Below, in pieces: positions 17,467 through 25,868 of a stretch of DNA of 64,000 nt (position 1 is its first letter; each line of letters starts with the position of its first letter). A model generated the notes under the pieces. The model searched no databases, was not told where the DNA came from, and was given only the letters and a program-made list of their open reading frames with translations. Location of the stretch: the NCBI RefSeq assembly GCF_009765785.1, contig NZ_LMUT01000007.1, positions 161,448-225,447 on the forward strand, written 5' to 3'. A program made the position numbers and the translations under genes. The DNA is from Granulicella sp. L46 (GTDB lineage: Bacteria; Acidobacteriota; Terriglobia; Terriglobales; Acidobacteriaceae).

Positions 17467-19170
17467 CTAGTTGCCGCTCGTCACTTTGCCGCTCGTCGGA
17501 TCCAGGACCACAACATTCGGATTTGGAACCACATTGTTGGTGAAGTTAAACATGTTATCGAGCGTGCCAGCCGCGGAATCGAACGACCCCGTCCCAATCC
17601 TCTGGCTGCTCAGGAACGTGTCCTCAATGAACCGAATCACCGAAGCCTGGTCCGTCACCGTGTTGTCGATATAGTTCTTGTTCGCCCACGGCGAGATAAC
17701 CAGCAGCGGCAGCCGCGGTCCATGGCCGCAACGACCCTGCACCGGCATACCATTCGAGTTCGGTCCCGGTAGGGCCGACGCCGCAGCACCCGCGCTGATG
17801 CAAACGCCCGTTCCGTTCAGCGAATCCGCCGCCGTAGCCGAGCCATTCACAAAATCAGTCAAGTGGTCATACCAGCCATCGGAATCGTCATAGGCAATAA
17901 TGATGGCCGTGCTCGACCAGAAGCTCGACTGCTCAATCGCATTGATCGTGTTCACCACGAACGTCTGCTCATCCAGTGGATCAGAGTAACCCGCATGCGC
18001 ATCCTGGAATCCCGGAGCCTTGATAAAGCTCACTGCCGGCAGATTGCCCGCCGCCAACGCTGCCGTGAAATCCTGCGAGTCATACTGATGGTTCGCCGTG
18101 CTCGCGCCCGTGTCCGCTGCCGTGCCAATCGCCGCCGTCGATACCGGCCGGATGTGCGTCGGATTCGCCGTGCTCGGGTAATACTGGAACGGCTGGTGGT
18201 GCGGAATGTAATCGGCCTTCAACGGGTGTCCCGGGATGTTCACCGCAGCCGTCGTGCGCGCGCAGCCGGTCGTCCCATTACCGTTGATGACGCCCAGGTT
18301 GAAGCCTCCCGAAAAGAATCCCCAGCTAACCCCCGCCGCATTCAGCAGGTCGCCGATATTCTTCCCGCCCATGCTCACATTCGCGCTCGCAGACGAGCAC
18401 ACATCATTCGCCGGATCTTCATCCCCAATCAGCGTGTATCCACCCTGCCCGTCAGCAACCACGCCCGACGCCGCGCCCGCCGTATACGTCGCAACCCCGT
18501 TCGTCTGCCCCGCCACAAGATTCAGCGCGCCCTGCGTCGATGCACCAAACGTGCTACCGAACGAGTGGTCGTTCAGCGCATAATGCTGCGCATAATTCCA
18601 CATCGCCGTCACCGTGTTGCCGTCGTAGTAGCCCATCGTCAGGCCGGTGGTATTCGCAATTGATGGCGCACCCGTAACTTGGGCTAGTGTTGGGGCCGAA
18701 GCGCTGTTGTCCGCCACACCCACCGACAGCGGAAACTGGTCCATCTTCCCGCTATCGAACGCCATCTGCTCCGGTCCGTAATTATGGTCCTGGTCATTCG
18801 TGCCCGCTTGGCTCGGGTCCAGCCGGAACGGATTCGTCGCACCCGCAGCATTCACAATGTTCAGGTTAGGGTTCGCCGTCAACAAGCCCGGGCTGGTTAC
18901 ATAATTCGCGATGTTCGTTGGTGTCCCGGTCGCTGCCGTGAACTTCGACGAATTCGTCGTAAGGTTCGCCGCGTTGGGATACGTCCCAAAGTAATGGTCA
19001 AACGAGATGTTCTCGTTGAAAATCACCACCACATGCTTGATAACCTGTGCACTGGTCACTGGCGTAACCACCGGCGGATAAATCACGGTGGCTGGTGCAG
19101 GCGAATAGCCGGTGCAACCAGTGAGTACCATAAGTGCAATTAACGAAAGTGCGGAAACCTGACGAATCAT
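17467..19170 (-). CDS. Lipoprotein phosphoesterase, phospholipase C / acid phosphatase family
   Basis: The 567-residue protein has a lipoprotein signal with lipobox LTGC near residue 19. The phosphoesterase domain starts with VVVIFNENISFDHYFGTYP, the family signature in which the Glu and Asn bind metal. Later motifs are DQDHNYGPEQ, SFIKAPGFQDAHAGY and IIIAYDDSDGWYDH. These fit the PlcC/AcpA family of phospholipases C and acid phosphatases. A Thr/Ala-rich surface is typical of secreted acidobacterial proteins. It probably scavenges phosphate from organic esters. The gene is monocistronic, with repeat-rich DNA upstream. Confidence 0.88.
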   Translation of the reverse strand: MIRQVSALSLIALMVLTGCTGYSPAPATVIYPPVVTPVTSAQVIKHVVVIFNENISFDHYFGTYPNAANLTTNSSKFTAATGTPTNIANYVTSPGLLTANPNLNIVNAAGATNPFRLDPSQAGTNDQDHNYGPEQMAFDSGKMDQFPLSVGVADNSASAPTLAQVTGAPSIANTTGLTMGYYDGNTVTAMWNYAQHYALNDHSFGSTFGASTQGALNLVAGQTNGVATYTAGAASGVVADGQGGYTLIGDEDPANDVCSSASANVSMGGKNIGDLLNAAGVSWGFFSGGFNLGVINGNGTTGCARTTAAVNIPGHPLKADYIPHHQPFQYYPSTANPTHIRPVSTAAIGTAADTGASTANHQYDSQDFTAALAAGNLPAVSFIKAPGFQDAHAGYSDPLDEQTFVVNTINAIEQSSFWSSTAIIIAYDDSDGWYDHLTDFVNGSATAADSLNGTGVCISAGAAASALPGPNSNGMPVQGRCGHGPRLPLLVISPWANKNYIDNTVTDQASVIRFIEDTFLSSQRIGTGSFDSAAGTLDNMFNFTNNVVPNPNVVVLDPTSGKVTSGN

Positions 19171-19360
19171 TCTGCGCGCCTCAATCCAAATGGTGTTTTA
19201 AGAACACCTCCACAGATACAGCGCGAATGTGAATGTAGCTTTAATGCCGCGTGAATCTAGTGATTCCATTCACCAATCATGTGGACAACCTGCTAACCCG
19301 CAAGCCCCCTCCGCGTCGCCCCGTCTGCCTTATTCCAGCTTCCTGTTTCCTGCGCCCCGT

Positions 19361-19565
19361 TTCGAAGGGGCACGACTTTAGGCGTGCCAAATAGGCCAAC
19401 ATTCGATGGGGCACGATTTTAGCTGTGCCGGACAGGCCAACATTCGAAGGGGCACGACCTTAGTTGTGCCGGATGGGCCAACATTCGAAGGGGCACGACT
19501 TTAGTTGTGCCGGATGGGCCAACATTCGAAGGGGCACGACTTTAGTCGTGCCAATTAGACCAAAA
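19361..19565. repeat. Five tandem 41-bp units, each with a hairpin
   Basis: Units start at 19361, 19402, 19443, 19484 and 19525, each opening with TTCGA(A/T)GGGG. Every unit contains GGCACGAC-TTTA-GTCGTGCC or a close variant; the fifth is a perfect 8-bp stem with a TTTA loop (19533-19552). A smaller perfect hairpin, GGGGCT-TC-AGCCCC, follows at 19573-19586. The array fills the space between the starts of the phospholipase gene (minus strand) and the stop of the S1-like gene (minus strand), so it may also end S1 transcription. Similar GGCACGAC-type repeats recur between genes in Acidobacteria, as I remember. Confidence 0.85.
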
Positions 19566-19618
19566 TTGATGAGGGGCTTCAGCCCCTGGGGTCAAGCTCT
19601 GATTTCTACGGATTCTGT

Positions 19619-21319
19619 TCAAGCCAGCTTCAGCCCGATCGTCTGCGCCTCGGCATCCAGCCTCACGATCTGGAAGCTGCGAATCTGCCCCACCGCAAGT
19701 GGCTCAGCCTTCTTCTTGGCCGTATCCGCCCCACCCTTCCACCGCGCGCTCAGCATCGAGCCAAGCTGCGACAGGTCCACCCCGCCACCACCTGCGCTCT
19801 CCTCCACCGCGGCGCTCTTCTCCACCAGGCACGTCGCCCGAATCCCCTCGCCCAACTCCACCACCACCGACTCTCCCCCCTGTTCCACCACGCGCCCCGA
19901 AACCGTGTCGCCCACCTTGTGTTCCTCCAAATACTCGCCCAGTCCCGTCGGCACCAACTGCTTCATGCTCAGCTTGATCTGCCGCTTCTCCGGATCGACC
20001 GCCACCACCTGCGCCTTCACGACTTCGCCCACCCGCAGCACATCCTGCGGATGATTAATCCGTCGGTCTGCGACGATCTCACTCACGTGCACCAGCCCCT
20101 CCACCCCCTCGGCCAACTCCACAAACGCCCCAAACTTCGTCAGCCGCGTGACCGGACCCTCCACTTGCGACCCAACCGCAAACTTCTTCGACACATCGCT
20201 CCACGGATCACCCAGCGCCTGCTTCAGCCCCAGCGAAATCCGCTTCTCCGCTGGGCTCACCGCCAGCACCACCGCCTCCACCGAGTCGCCTTCCTTCAAC
20301 GTGTCGCTAGGCTTCCGCACCTTCTTCACCCACGACATCTCCGACACGTGAATCAGCCCCTCGATCCCCGGCTCAAGCTCCACGAACGCCCCAAAGTCCA
20401 TCAGCCGCGTCACCGTCCCGGTAATCCGCTGGCCCACCGTATACGTCGCCGCAGCCCCGTCCCAGGGCTCCGGCTGCAACTGCTTCAGCCCCAGCGAAAT
20501 CCGCTTCGTCTCCGGATCCACGCTAAGAATCTTCACCTGAATTTCTTCACCCACGCTCAGCAAATCTTCCGCAGCCTTCACGCGGCTCCAAGCCATGTCG
20601 CTGATATGCAGCAGCCCATCCACGCCCCCAATATCGACGAACGCCCCATAAGCCGCAAAGCTCCGCACCGTCCCCGTCACCACCTCGCCCTCGCTCAGCC
20701 CAGCAACGCGCGCCCCCTGCACGGCAAATGCCTCTTCCTCCAGCACCGCCCGCCGATCCACGACCACGTCTTCTTCTTCCGTATCCAGCTTCGTAATCCG
20801 GCAGGTAATCTGCTGCCCCACCAGCTTCTCCATCTCTCCCGCCTCACGCGCGCCACTCCGCGAAGCCGGCATGAACGCCCGCACGCCCACGTCCACCGAC
20901 AACCCACCCTTCACCACAGCCGTAACCGTTCCCACCACGGCAGTCTTGTTCTTGAAAGCCTCTTCCAGCGATCCCCAATCCGTAGCCTGCGCCACCCGCA
21001 GCAGCGACAGCTCGTAGTACCGCTCAACATTTCGCCCCTTCACCGACACGGAAAACTTCGCACCCACCTCCACGCCCTCGGCATCATTCGCAAACGCCGT
21101 GCGCGGCAAAATCCCCTCAGTCTTATACCCAATATCCAAATACACCGACTCAGCATCGAGCGACACCACGGTCCCCTCAAGCTGCTTCCCATCGCCCTCC
21201 GCCTTATGCGTATGGCTATGCTCAAACTCGGCCAGCATCTCGGAGAACGATTCGGTCGATTCTTCAGCAGGACTTTCAACATCGTGGAGGGGCGTAGCGA
21301 TCTTTTCGTCAGGCATCAT
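19619..21319 (-). CDS. rpsA: Ribosomal protein S1-like, multiple S1 RNA-binding domains
   Basis: The 566-residue protein is a string of about six S1 (OB-fold) domains. Two divergent ones come first (LEGTVVSLDAESVYLDIG; VGTVTAVVKGGLSVDVG), then three canonical ones (GAFVDIGGVDGLLHISD; GAFVELEPGIEGLIHVSE; GAFVELAEGVEGLVHVSE), then a degenerate last domain interrupted by a Gly-rich insert. S1 helps mRNA bind the ribosome. An acidic 50-residue N-terminus replaces the usual start. Domains 3 to 5 are highly regular. Because Acidobacteria may carry a second S1 gene, this copy could be a paralogue. ATG 21319 or 21316 are both possible. Confidence 0.85.
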   Translation of the reverse strand: MMPDEKIATPLHDVESPAEESTESFSEMLAEFEHSHTHKAEGDGKQLEGTVVSLDAESVYLDIGYKTEGILPRTAFANDAEGVEVGAKFSVSVKGRNVERYYELSLLRVAQATDWGSLEEAFKNKTAVVGTVTAVVKGGLSVDVGVRAFMPASRSGAREAGEMEKLVGQQITCRITKLDTEEEDVVVDRRAVLEEEAFAVQGARVAGLSEGEVVTGTVRSFAAYGAFVDIGGVDGLLHISDMAWSRVKAAEDLLSVGEEIQVKILSVDPETKRISLGLKQLQPEPWDGAAATYTVGQRITGTVTRLMDFGAFVELEPGIEGLIHVSEMSWVKKVRKPSDTLKEGDSVEAVVLAVSPAEKRISLGLKQALGDPWSDVSKKFAVGSQVEGPVTRLTKFGAFVELAEGVEGLVHVSEIVADRRINHPQDVLRVGEVVKAQVVAVDPEKRQIKLSMKQLVPTGLGEYLEEHKVGDTVSGRVVEQGGESVVVELGEGIRATCLVEKSAAVEESAGGGGVDLSQLGSMLSARWKGGADTAKKKAEPLAVGQIRSFQIVRLDAEAQTIGLKLA

Positions 21320-21345
21320 GTCTGCTTTTTATTCTCGCACCCTAA

Positions 21346-21480
21346 ACAAGGCCCGTCATCTCGACCGAAACCGCGCGCTTTTGCGCGGCGCAGCGGAGAG
21401 ACCCCTGTATTTTGAGCCTTTGCCTTTGCTTTTCTTTCTGTCATTCCCTCTGGGAATCTGCTTCTGCTTTTGCCCTTCCT
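21346..21480 (+). repeat. Interspersed composite repeat between S1 and GH13 genes
   Basis: The gap holds a CGTCATCTCGACCG...GAGAGACCCCTGT element and then TTTGCTTTTCTTTCTGTCAT with GGGAATCTGCTTCTGC. The first part is related to 31036-31076. The second is related to 25690-25790 and, inverted, to 53205-53265. No gene is seen here. Confidence 0.65.
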
Positions 21481-21487
21481 AAGTTAC

Positions 21488-24400
21488 CTACTCCCCGGCA
21501 ACACTCAAATCGGCAATCTCAGGCTCCCGCCGTGTCTTCAAGTCCCCAGTCCGCAGCACATCCAAAAACCGATGCACCTCATACCCGGCAACCTTCGCCG
21601 CATACACCAGGTTCGCCGCAATCGCCGTAACATCCTGCGCGGCCTTAGTCTGCACCGCGGAACCCTCCGCAATCGCAATCAGGTCCGGCAGCTTCAGCCA
21701 GCACACAAACGACTCAAAGCCCTCCTGCGTAAAGTACTCCGGCTCATCCACCCCTCCATGAATCCCGGTCAGCCAGCGCACATCCGCATCGTTCCAGAAC
21801 TCCGCCGACCGCACCGCAGCCGGGCACGACCCAAACTGATTCATCAGCAGCAGCGCCCGCACCTGTGCCGCCGCTCGCCACGCCTGCTCGCCGTGCACAC
21901 CCACGGCAGAGAACACCTCAGCCAGCGCATGCCGCAGCCGCAGCCCGTCGTACAGTGCCAGCGCGGCCGCCGGAGTCGGCAACTCACGCAGCGCAATCCA
22001 CGCCATCACGGGAGCCCACGTCTGCGCCGCGGGAATCCGCACATCGTTGCTCGGCAGCACAAACCGCGCCGCCGCCTGCAGTGCTTCCGGATACTTCAGC
22101 ACGATCCACGGCAGCCGCACCGCCGCCGCACTCATCACCGCCGCGCGATCCTCCGCCCCCTCTGCCGCCTCGCCCTTCGCACCGCCAGCGCCATCCTTCT
22201 CCGCAACCTTGGCAGCCTTCTTGCCGACCACGTCCGCAACGTCATCGCCCTTCGTCGAAGCCGAGATCCAGGCCGTCGCATCCGCAGCGTCCAGTTGCGT
22301 TCCGCCCAACTGCGCCAGGTACAACGCAGTCTCCGCGAACCGATGCACGCTAGCCACAAACTCACTCAATCCATCCTCGAACACCGAGTCTTCCGCCGGC
22401 ACCACAGGCTTCGCGACCAACTCCTTCGCCGCCCCCGCCTGCGCCCGTTTCCCGGCCTTCGCCTCAACCTCCAGCTCCCGTGTAAGCGACACATACGCCG
22501 CCTTCACAAACATCTGGATCGTCTCTTCGCTGATCGTCCGGTGCAGCACATCCACCAACGGCTGCAGCCGTAGCTGCGACAGCGCCTCATCCACGCTATA
22601 CACGCCCGACCCATGCAGCGCATCGCACAGCCGGTCCCACGGATAAGCCTCACTAGGTCTCAACTCGCGCCAATCCAGCAGCACCAAATGCTGATACCCG
22701 CGCAGATCCACGGTCAGCCCATGATCGCGAAAATCCCGCGCCCGTCGCAGATACTCCAGCCCCTGCGCCGTATCGCGATAAGCCAGAATCGCATCGTCCT
22801 CCCAAGGCAGCCGCAGCCCCTCATACAAACTCTTCTGCCGCAGCGCCCCACTCTGCTTCTCTAAATATCCCACCGACATCTTGATCGTCCCATGCGTCGA
22901 TCCATACCGATTGTTATAGAGAATCAGCCCCCTCTGATCCCCGCACATATTCGAGTACGCAAACACGTTCTCATCCACATCACCGCCATCGGTCCAGAAG
23001 TCATACATCACAAAGTCAGTGCTCTCCGCGAACAGTCGCCGATTCTTCAGCAGCGGCGCAATCAACTGCATATGCCGCGCAATCAGCCCCTCATTCGGCG
23101 TCTCATCCAGCCGAGCCTGCTTGAAGTCCATCCCATACCGCTCGGTATATCCCTCAATCTGTCCATGCCCAAACATCGGCAGCCCCGGCAGCGTAGCAAG
23201 CAGCACCGACACGCCAAAATACTTATCGCCCCACCCAAACTGATCAATCGCCGTCCGCTCATCCGGATTGCTCATGAAGTTCACGTACCGCTTCAAAATA
23301 TCCGGATCGAACTCCACCGTCTTCTTCAAATACGAACGATACTTCGCATTCTCCTCATCGCGCAGCATGTTCATGAACGCGGAGTTGTACACGCGATGCA
23401 TTCCCAGCGTCCGCACGAAGTACCCCTCCAGCAACCAGAAAGCCTCGGCCAGCAGCAGCGTTCCCGGAACCTCCACCGCCACGCGATCCACCACCTCGCG
23501 CCAGAACTCATGCGGCATCAGCGCATCGAACGCCTCCTGCGACATCGCATTCTCAGCCCGCGATGGAATCGATCCCCCCGCACCCGGCAGCGGAAACCAA
23601 AGCCTCTGCACATGCCGCTTTGCCAGCACCATGGCCGCGTCAAATCGAATAATCGGAAACCGCCGCGCCACATTCAAAATCACCTGGATCACATGCTCGC
23701 GCACATAATCCTTCGAGTAATCCAACTGCGCCGTATCATTCCACGCAAACGTAGTCCCATCATTCCCGTGATACATATACCGCGTAGCCCCATCGCGATA
23801 ATGCCTCAACCGAAACACCACCGCCGCATCCGTCTGATCGTAGTAGTGATCCTCAATCTTGATCTCCACGCGGCTATCCGTAGAAAGATCCGGCCCCTCA
23901 AAGCTATAAGCAGGGAACGGGCTCTCCCACCGATAGATAAACCAATCGGGACTCTCAATCACCCAATCCGAATCGATCCCCATATGATTCGGCACCATAT
24001 CGCTAGCCAGCCTCAACCCCGCCATAGCCGCGCGATACTTCAAATTCTCGTAAGCCTGTTCGCCGCCCAGATCTTCCGCAATCGAATAATCCTTCAGCGA
24101 ATAAGCCGAAGCCACCGCCTCGCGATTTCCCCTCAACCGTTTAATCGTCTTTGACGCGCGACTCCGCTCCCACAACCCAATCAGCCACAGCCCGGTAATC
24201 CCGCGATCCGCCAACAGCCGAAGCTCTTCATCCGGAATCTGATCCAGCCGATGAATATGCCGCAGATATTTCTTCGACAACTGCTCCAGCCAAACATACG
24301 TACTCTTCGCCATCAGCACGACGGTTGGCATCCAGGCTTGGTCCGCGCTGAACGCCTCATACTCCGTCAGCGGAGCCTGGTACCCCGCCGGATACCGCAG

Positions 24401-25300
24401 CCGCCGCACCCCATCCGGCCCAGTCACATACTCCGAATCGAACCCAATGTACTCATCCCCAACGAACCCCTCACCCCCGCGATACTCTCCATGCCGATGC
24501 CAGTCCGGCCCGGGCGGATGAAACCTCATCCACACCGCCAGCTCCTCCTCGCGCAGCACGTCGATCGCGAGCAGCACCTTCTTCAAATCCTCGCCAAGAA
24601 ACTCCGACCACTTCTCGCTAATAAAATCCAGTTGCCCCGTCAGCGAATCCGGCGAAGCCAGCATCGGAGCCCGCAGCGCATCCAGCAACGTCCCTAGGCT
24701 CTTATCAATCTTCGGCCGCGTCGCAAAAAAATCCGGCAGCCCCGTCGTCGCGCCCGTATACGCCGTCTGCTGCTTCAGAAGCTTGTCATCGAACAGCCGC
24801 TTGAACGGCGCAAACGCCGGATTACTATTCGCAATCCAAAGCAGCAGCATCTCCTCAAACGCAATCTCGCGATTCGGCTGCCCAACCGTCGTCCCCTTCA
24901 GCCACTCCGCCGCCGTCATCTCCCCGCGATACACATCGACAGTAGGGAACTGCTCCACGAATCGCAGCAGCAGCCGCTCACTCTCCGCCGGCGTCACCTG
25001 CGCACCCAGCCACTTCACCGCAGCCGACATCACCGCCGGGTCCTGCTCCCTGCGATATCGCGCCACCAGCGCATGGCTCAACTCATCAATCATCCCCATC
25101 GCAAACAGCGCGCCGGCATTCACCTGCCCCGCAACCTTCTGCTCCTGAGTCTCCCCCTCAGCCCCCGGCAACTCATTCAAATCCTGAGCAAGCTTCCGCG
25201 CAGCAGCAACATTCGCAAAGACAACATTCCCCGTGAAGCTAAACAAAACATCCTTCAAGTCCAGCCGTTCGCGGATCGATCGTGAGATGTGAAATTCCAT
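21488..25300 (-). CDS. Very large alpha-amylase family (GH13) protein
   Basis: The 1270-residue protein has no signal peptide. About 370 unassigned residues lead into a (beta/alpha)8 GH13 domain. Region I is DMVPNHMG, region II is IIRFDAAMVL (nucleophile Asp near residue 553), and region III is LLAEAFW (Glu near 618). Region IV reads FMSNPDE near residue 680 where FxxNHD is usual, so the conserved His is Pro while the transition-state Asp is kept. A further 400 residues of helical and acidic sequence follow (VADVVGKKAAKVAEKDG, alanine-rich). The length and the flanking domains are unusual for a simple amylase; a cytoplasmic glucan- or trehalose-acting enzyme is possible. The substrate is unknown. 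Confidence 0.8.
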   Translation of the reverse strand: MEFHISRSIRERLDLKDVLFSFTGNVVFANVAAARKLAQDLNELPGAEGETQEQKVAGQVNAGALFAMGMIDELSHALVARYRREQDPAVMSAAVKWLGAQVTPAESERLLLRFVEQFPTVDVYRGEMTAAEWLKGTTVGQPNREIAFEEMLLLWIANSNPAFAPFKRLFDDKLLKQQTAYTGATTGLPDFFATRPKIDKSLGTLLDALRAPMLASPDSLTGQLDFISEKWSEFLGEDLKKVLLAIDVLREEELAVWMRFHPPGPDWHRHGEYRGGEGFVGDEYIGFDSEYVTGPDGVRRLRYPAGYQAPLTEYEAFSADQAWMPTVVLMAKSTYVWLEQLSKKYLRHIHRLDQIPDEELRLLADRGITGLWLIGLWERSRASKTIKRLRGNREAVASAYSLKDYSIAEDLGGEQAYENLKYRAAMAGLRLASDMVPNHMGIDSDWVIESPDWFIYRWESPFPAYSFEGPDLSTDSRVEIKIEDHYYDQTDAAVVFRLRHYRDGATRYMYHGNDGTTFAWNDTAQLDYSKDYVREHVIQVILNVARRFPIIRFDAAMVLAKRHVQRLWFPLPGAGGSIPSRAENAMSQEAFDALMPHEFWREVVDRVAVEVPGTLLLAEAFWLLEGYFVRTLGMHRVYNSAFMNMLRDEENAKYRSYLKKTVEFDPDILKRYVNFMSNPDERTAIDQFGWGDKYFGVSVLLATLPGLPMFGHGQIEGYTERYGMDFKQARLDETPNEGLIARHMQLIAPLLKNRRLFAESTDFVMYDFWTDGGDVDENVFAYSNMCGDQRGLILYNNRYGSTHGTIKMSVGYLEKQSGALRQKSLYEGLRLPWEDDAILAYRDTAQGLEYLRRARDFRDHGLTVDLRGYQHLVLLDWRELRPSEAYPWDRLCDALHGSGVYSVDEALSQLRLQPLVDVLHRTISEETIQMFVKAAYVSLTRELEVEAKAGKRAQAGAAKELVAKPVVPAEDSVFEDGLSEFVASVHRFAETALYLAQLGGTQLDAADATAWISASTKGDDVADVVGKKAAKVAEKDGAGGAKGEAAEGAEDRAAVMSAAAVRLPWIVLKYPEALQAAARFVLPSNDVRIPAAQTWAPVMAWIALRELPTPAAALALYDGLRLRHALAEVFSAVGVHGEQAWRAAAQVRALLLMNQFGSCPAAVRSAEFWNDADVRWLTGIHGGVDEPEYFTQEGFESFVCWLKLPDLIAIAEGSAVQTKAAQDVTAIAANLVYAAKVAGYEVHRFLDVLRTGDLKTRREPEIADLSVAGE

Positions 25301-25868
25301 GCGTATCTAATACTTTCCGGCGCAACTTCGCCTGCGACTAACTATAGTGCCTTCCCGTAAGATGCAGCATCCAGCAAATTCAACATTTCACGGTCAATCG
25401 CGCCAAAACTGTACAATCGCGATGGCCGTTGCTCTAGCCATTGTCGTTGCCGTTGCTCTAGCCATTGCCGTTGCTCTAGCCGTTGCCGTTGCCGTTGCTC
25501 TTGGTCTTGCCGTTGCCTGTTTTACGCCGTCATCCTGGAGCGAAGCGAAGGATCCCTGTATTTGCCTCTGCCGTTGCTCTTGCCGTTGCTCTTGCCGTTG
25601 CTCTTGCCGTTGCTCTTGCCGTTGCTCTTGCCGTTGCTCTTGCCGTTGCTCTTGCCGTTGCTCTTGCCGTTGCGCTTGCCGTTGCTCTTGCTTTTCTGGT
25701 TGTCATCCCGCAGGGATCTGCTTCTGCCTTTGCCTTTGCTTTTCTGGCTGTCATTCCGAGCGCAGCGAGGAACCTGCTTCTCGCTCGCGCAGCGAGCGCC
25801 CGTTCCTAGCTAGAAGCTAAAAGCCAGTTTCTCTTCACCTGAACTATCCGCTCGCCGCAGGAGGAAAC
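25301..25868 (+). other. Intergenic region of repeats between divergent GH13 and UPF0182 genes
   Basis: These 568 bases separate two divergent genes and must hold both promoters. From about 25420 to 25800 the sequence is mostly repetitive: degenerate GCCGTTGCTCTAGCC units, the regular 12-bp array described separately, and two copies of a TTTTCTGG(T/C)TGTCAT...TGCTTCTGC element. Open frames here translate to simple repeats and are not genes. A good ribosome binding site (AGGAGG) precedes the UPF0182 start. Confidence 0.8.
25570..25689 (+). repeat. Ten 12-bp tandem repeats (GCCGTTGCTCTT)
   Basis: Ten contiguous 12-bp units run from 25570 to 25689. Nine match GCCGTTGCTCTT exactly and the ninth has GCG in place of GCT. 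Less regular copies of the same unit lie upstream at about 25430-25520. In-frame translation gives (Ala-Val-Ala-Leu)n. The perfection of the array suggests recent slippage. Confidence 0.9.

Noticed and set aside
19361..19565. Possible CRISPR array
   Set aside because: The 41-bp units are contiguous, vary in the same places and have no unique spacers; no cas gene is near.
19919..21415. 498-codon plus-strand frame opposite the S1 gene
   Set aside because: Shadow frame with skewed composition; S1 repeats on the minus strand are unmistakable.
22892..24154. 420-codon plus-strand frame opposite the GH13 gene
   Set aside because: Shadow frame; no recognisable motifs, and the GH13 regions lie on the minus strand.
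25347..25820. Proteins encoded in the 12-bp repeat region
   Set aside because: Translations are simple (AVAL)n or Cys/Arg/Ser strings in several frames, as expected from repeat DNA.
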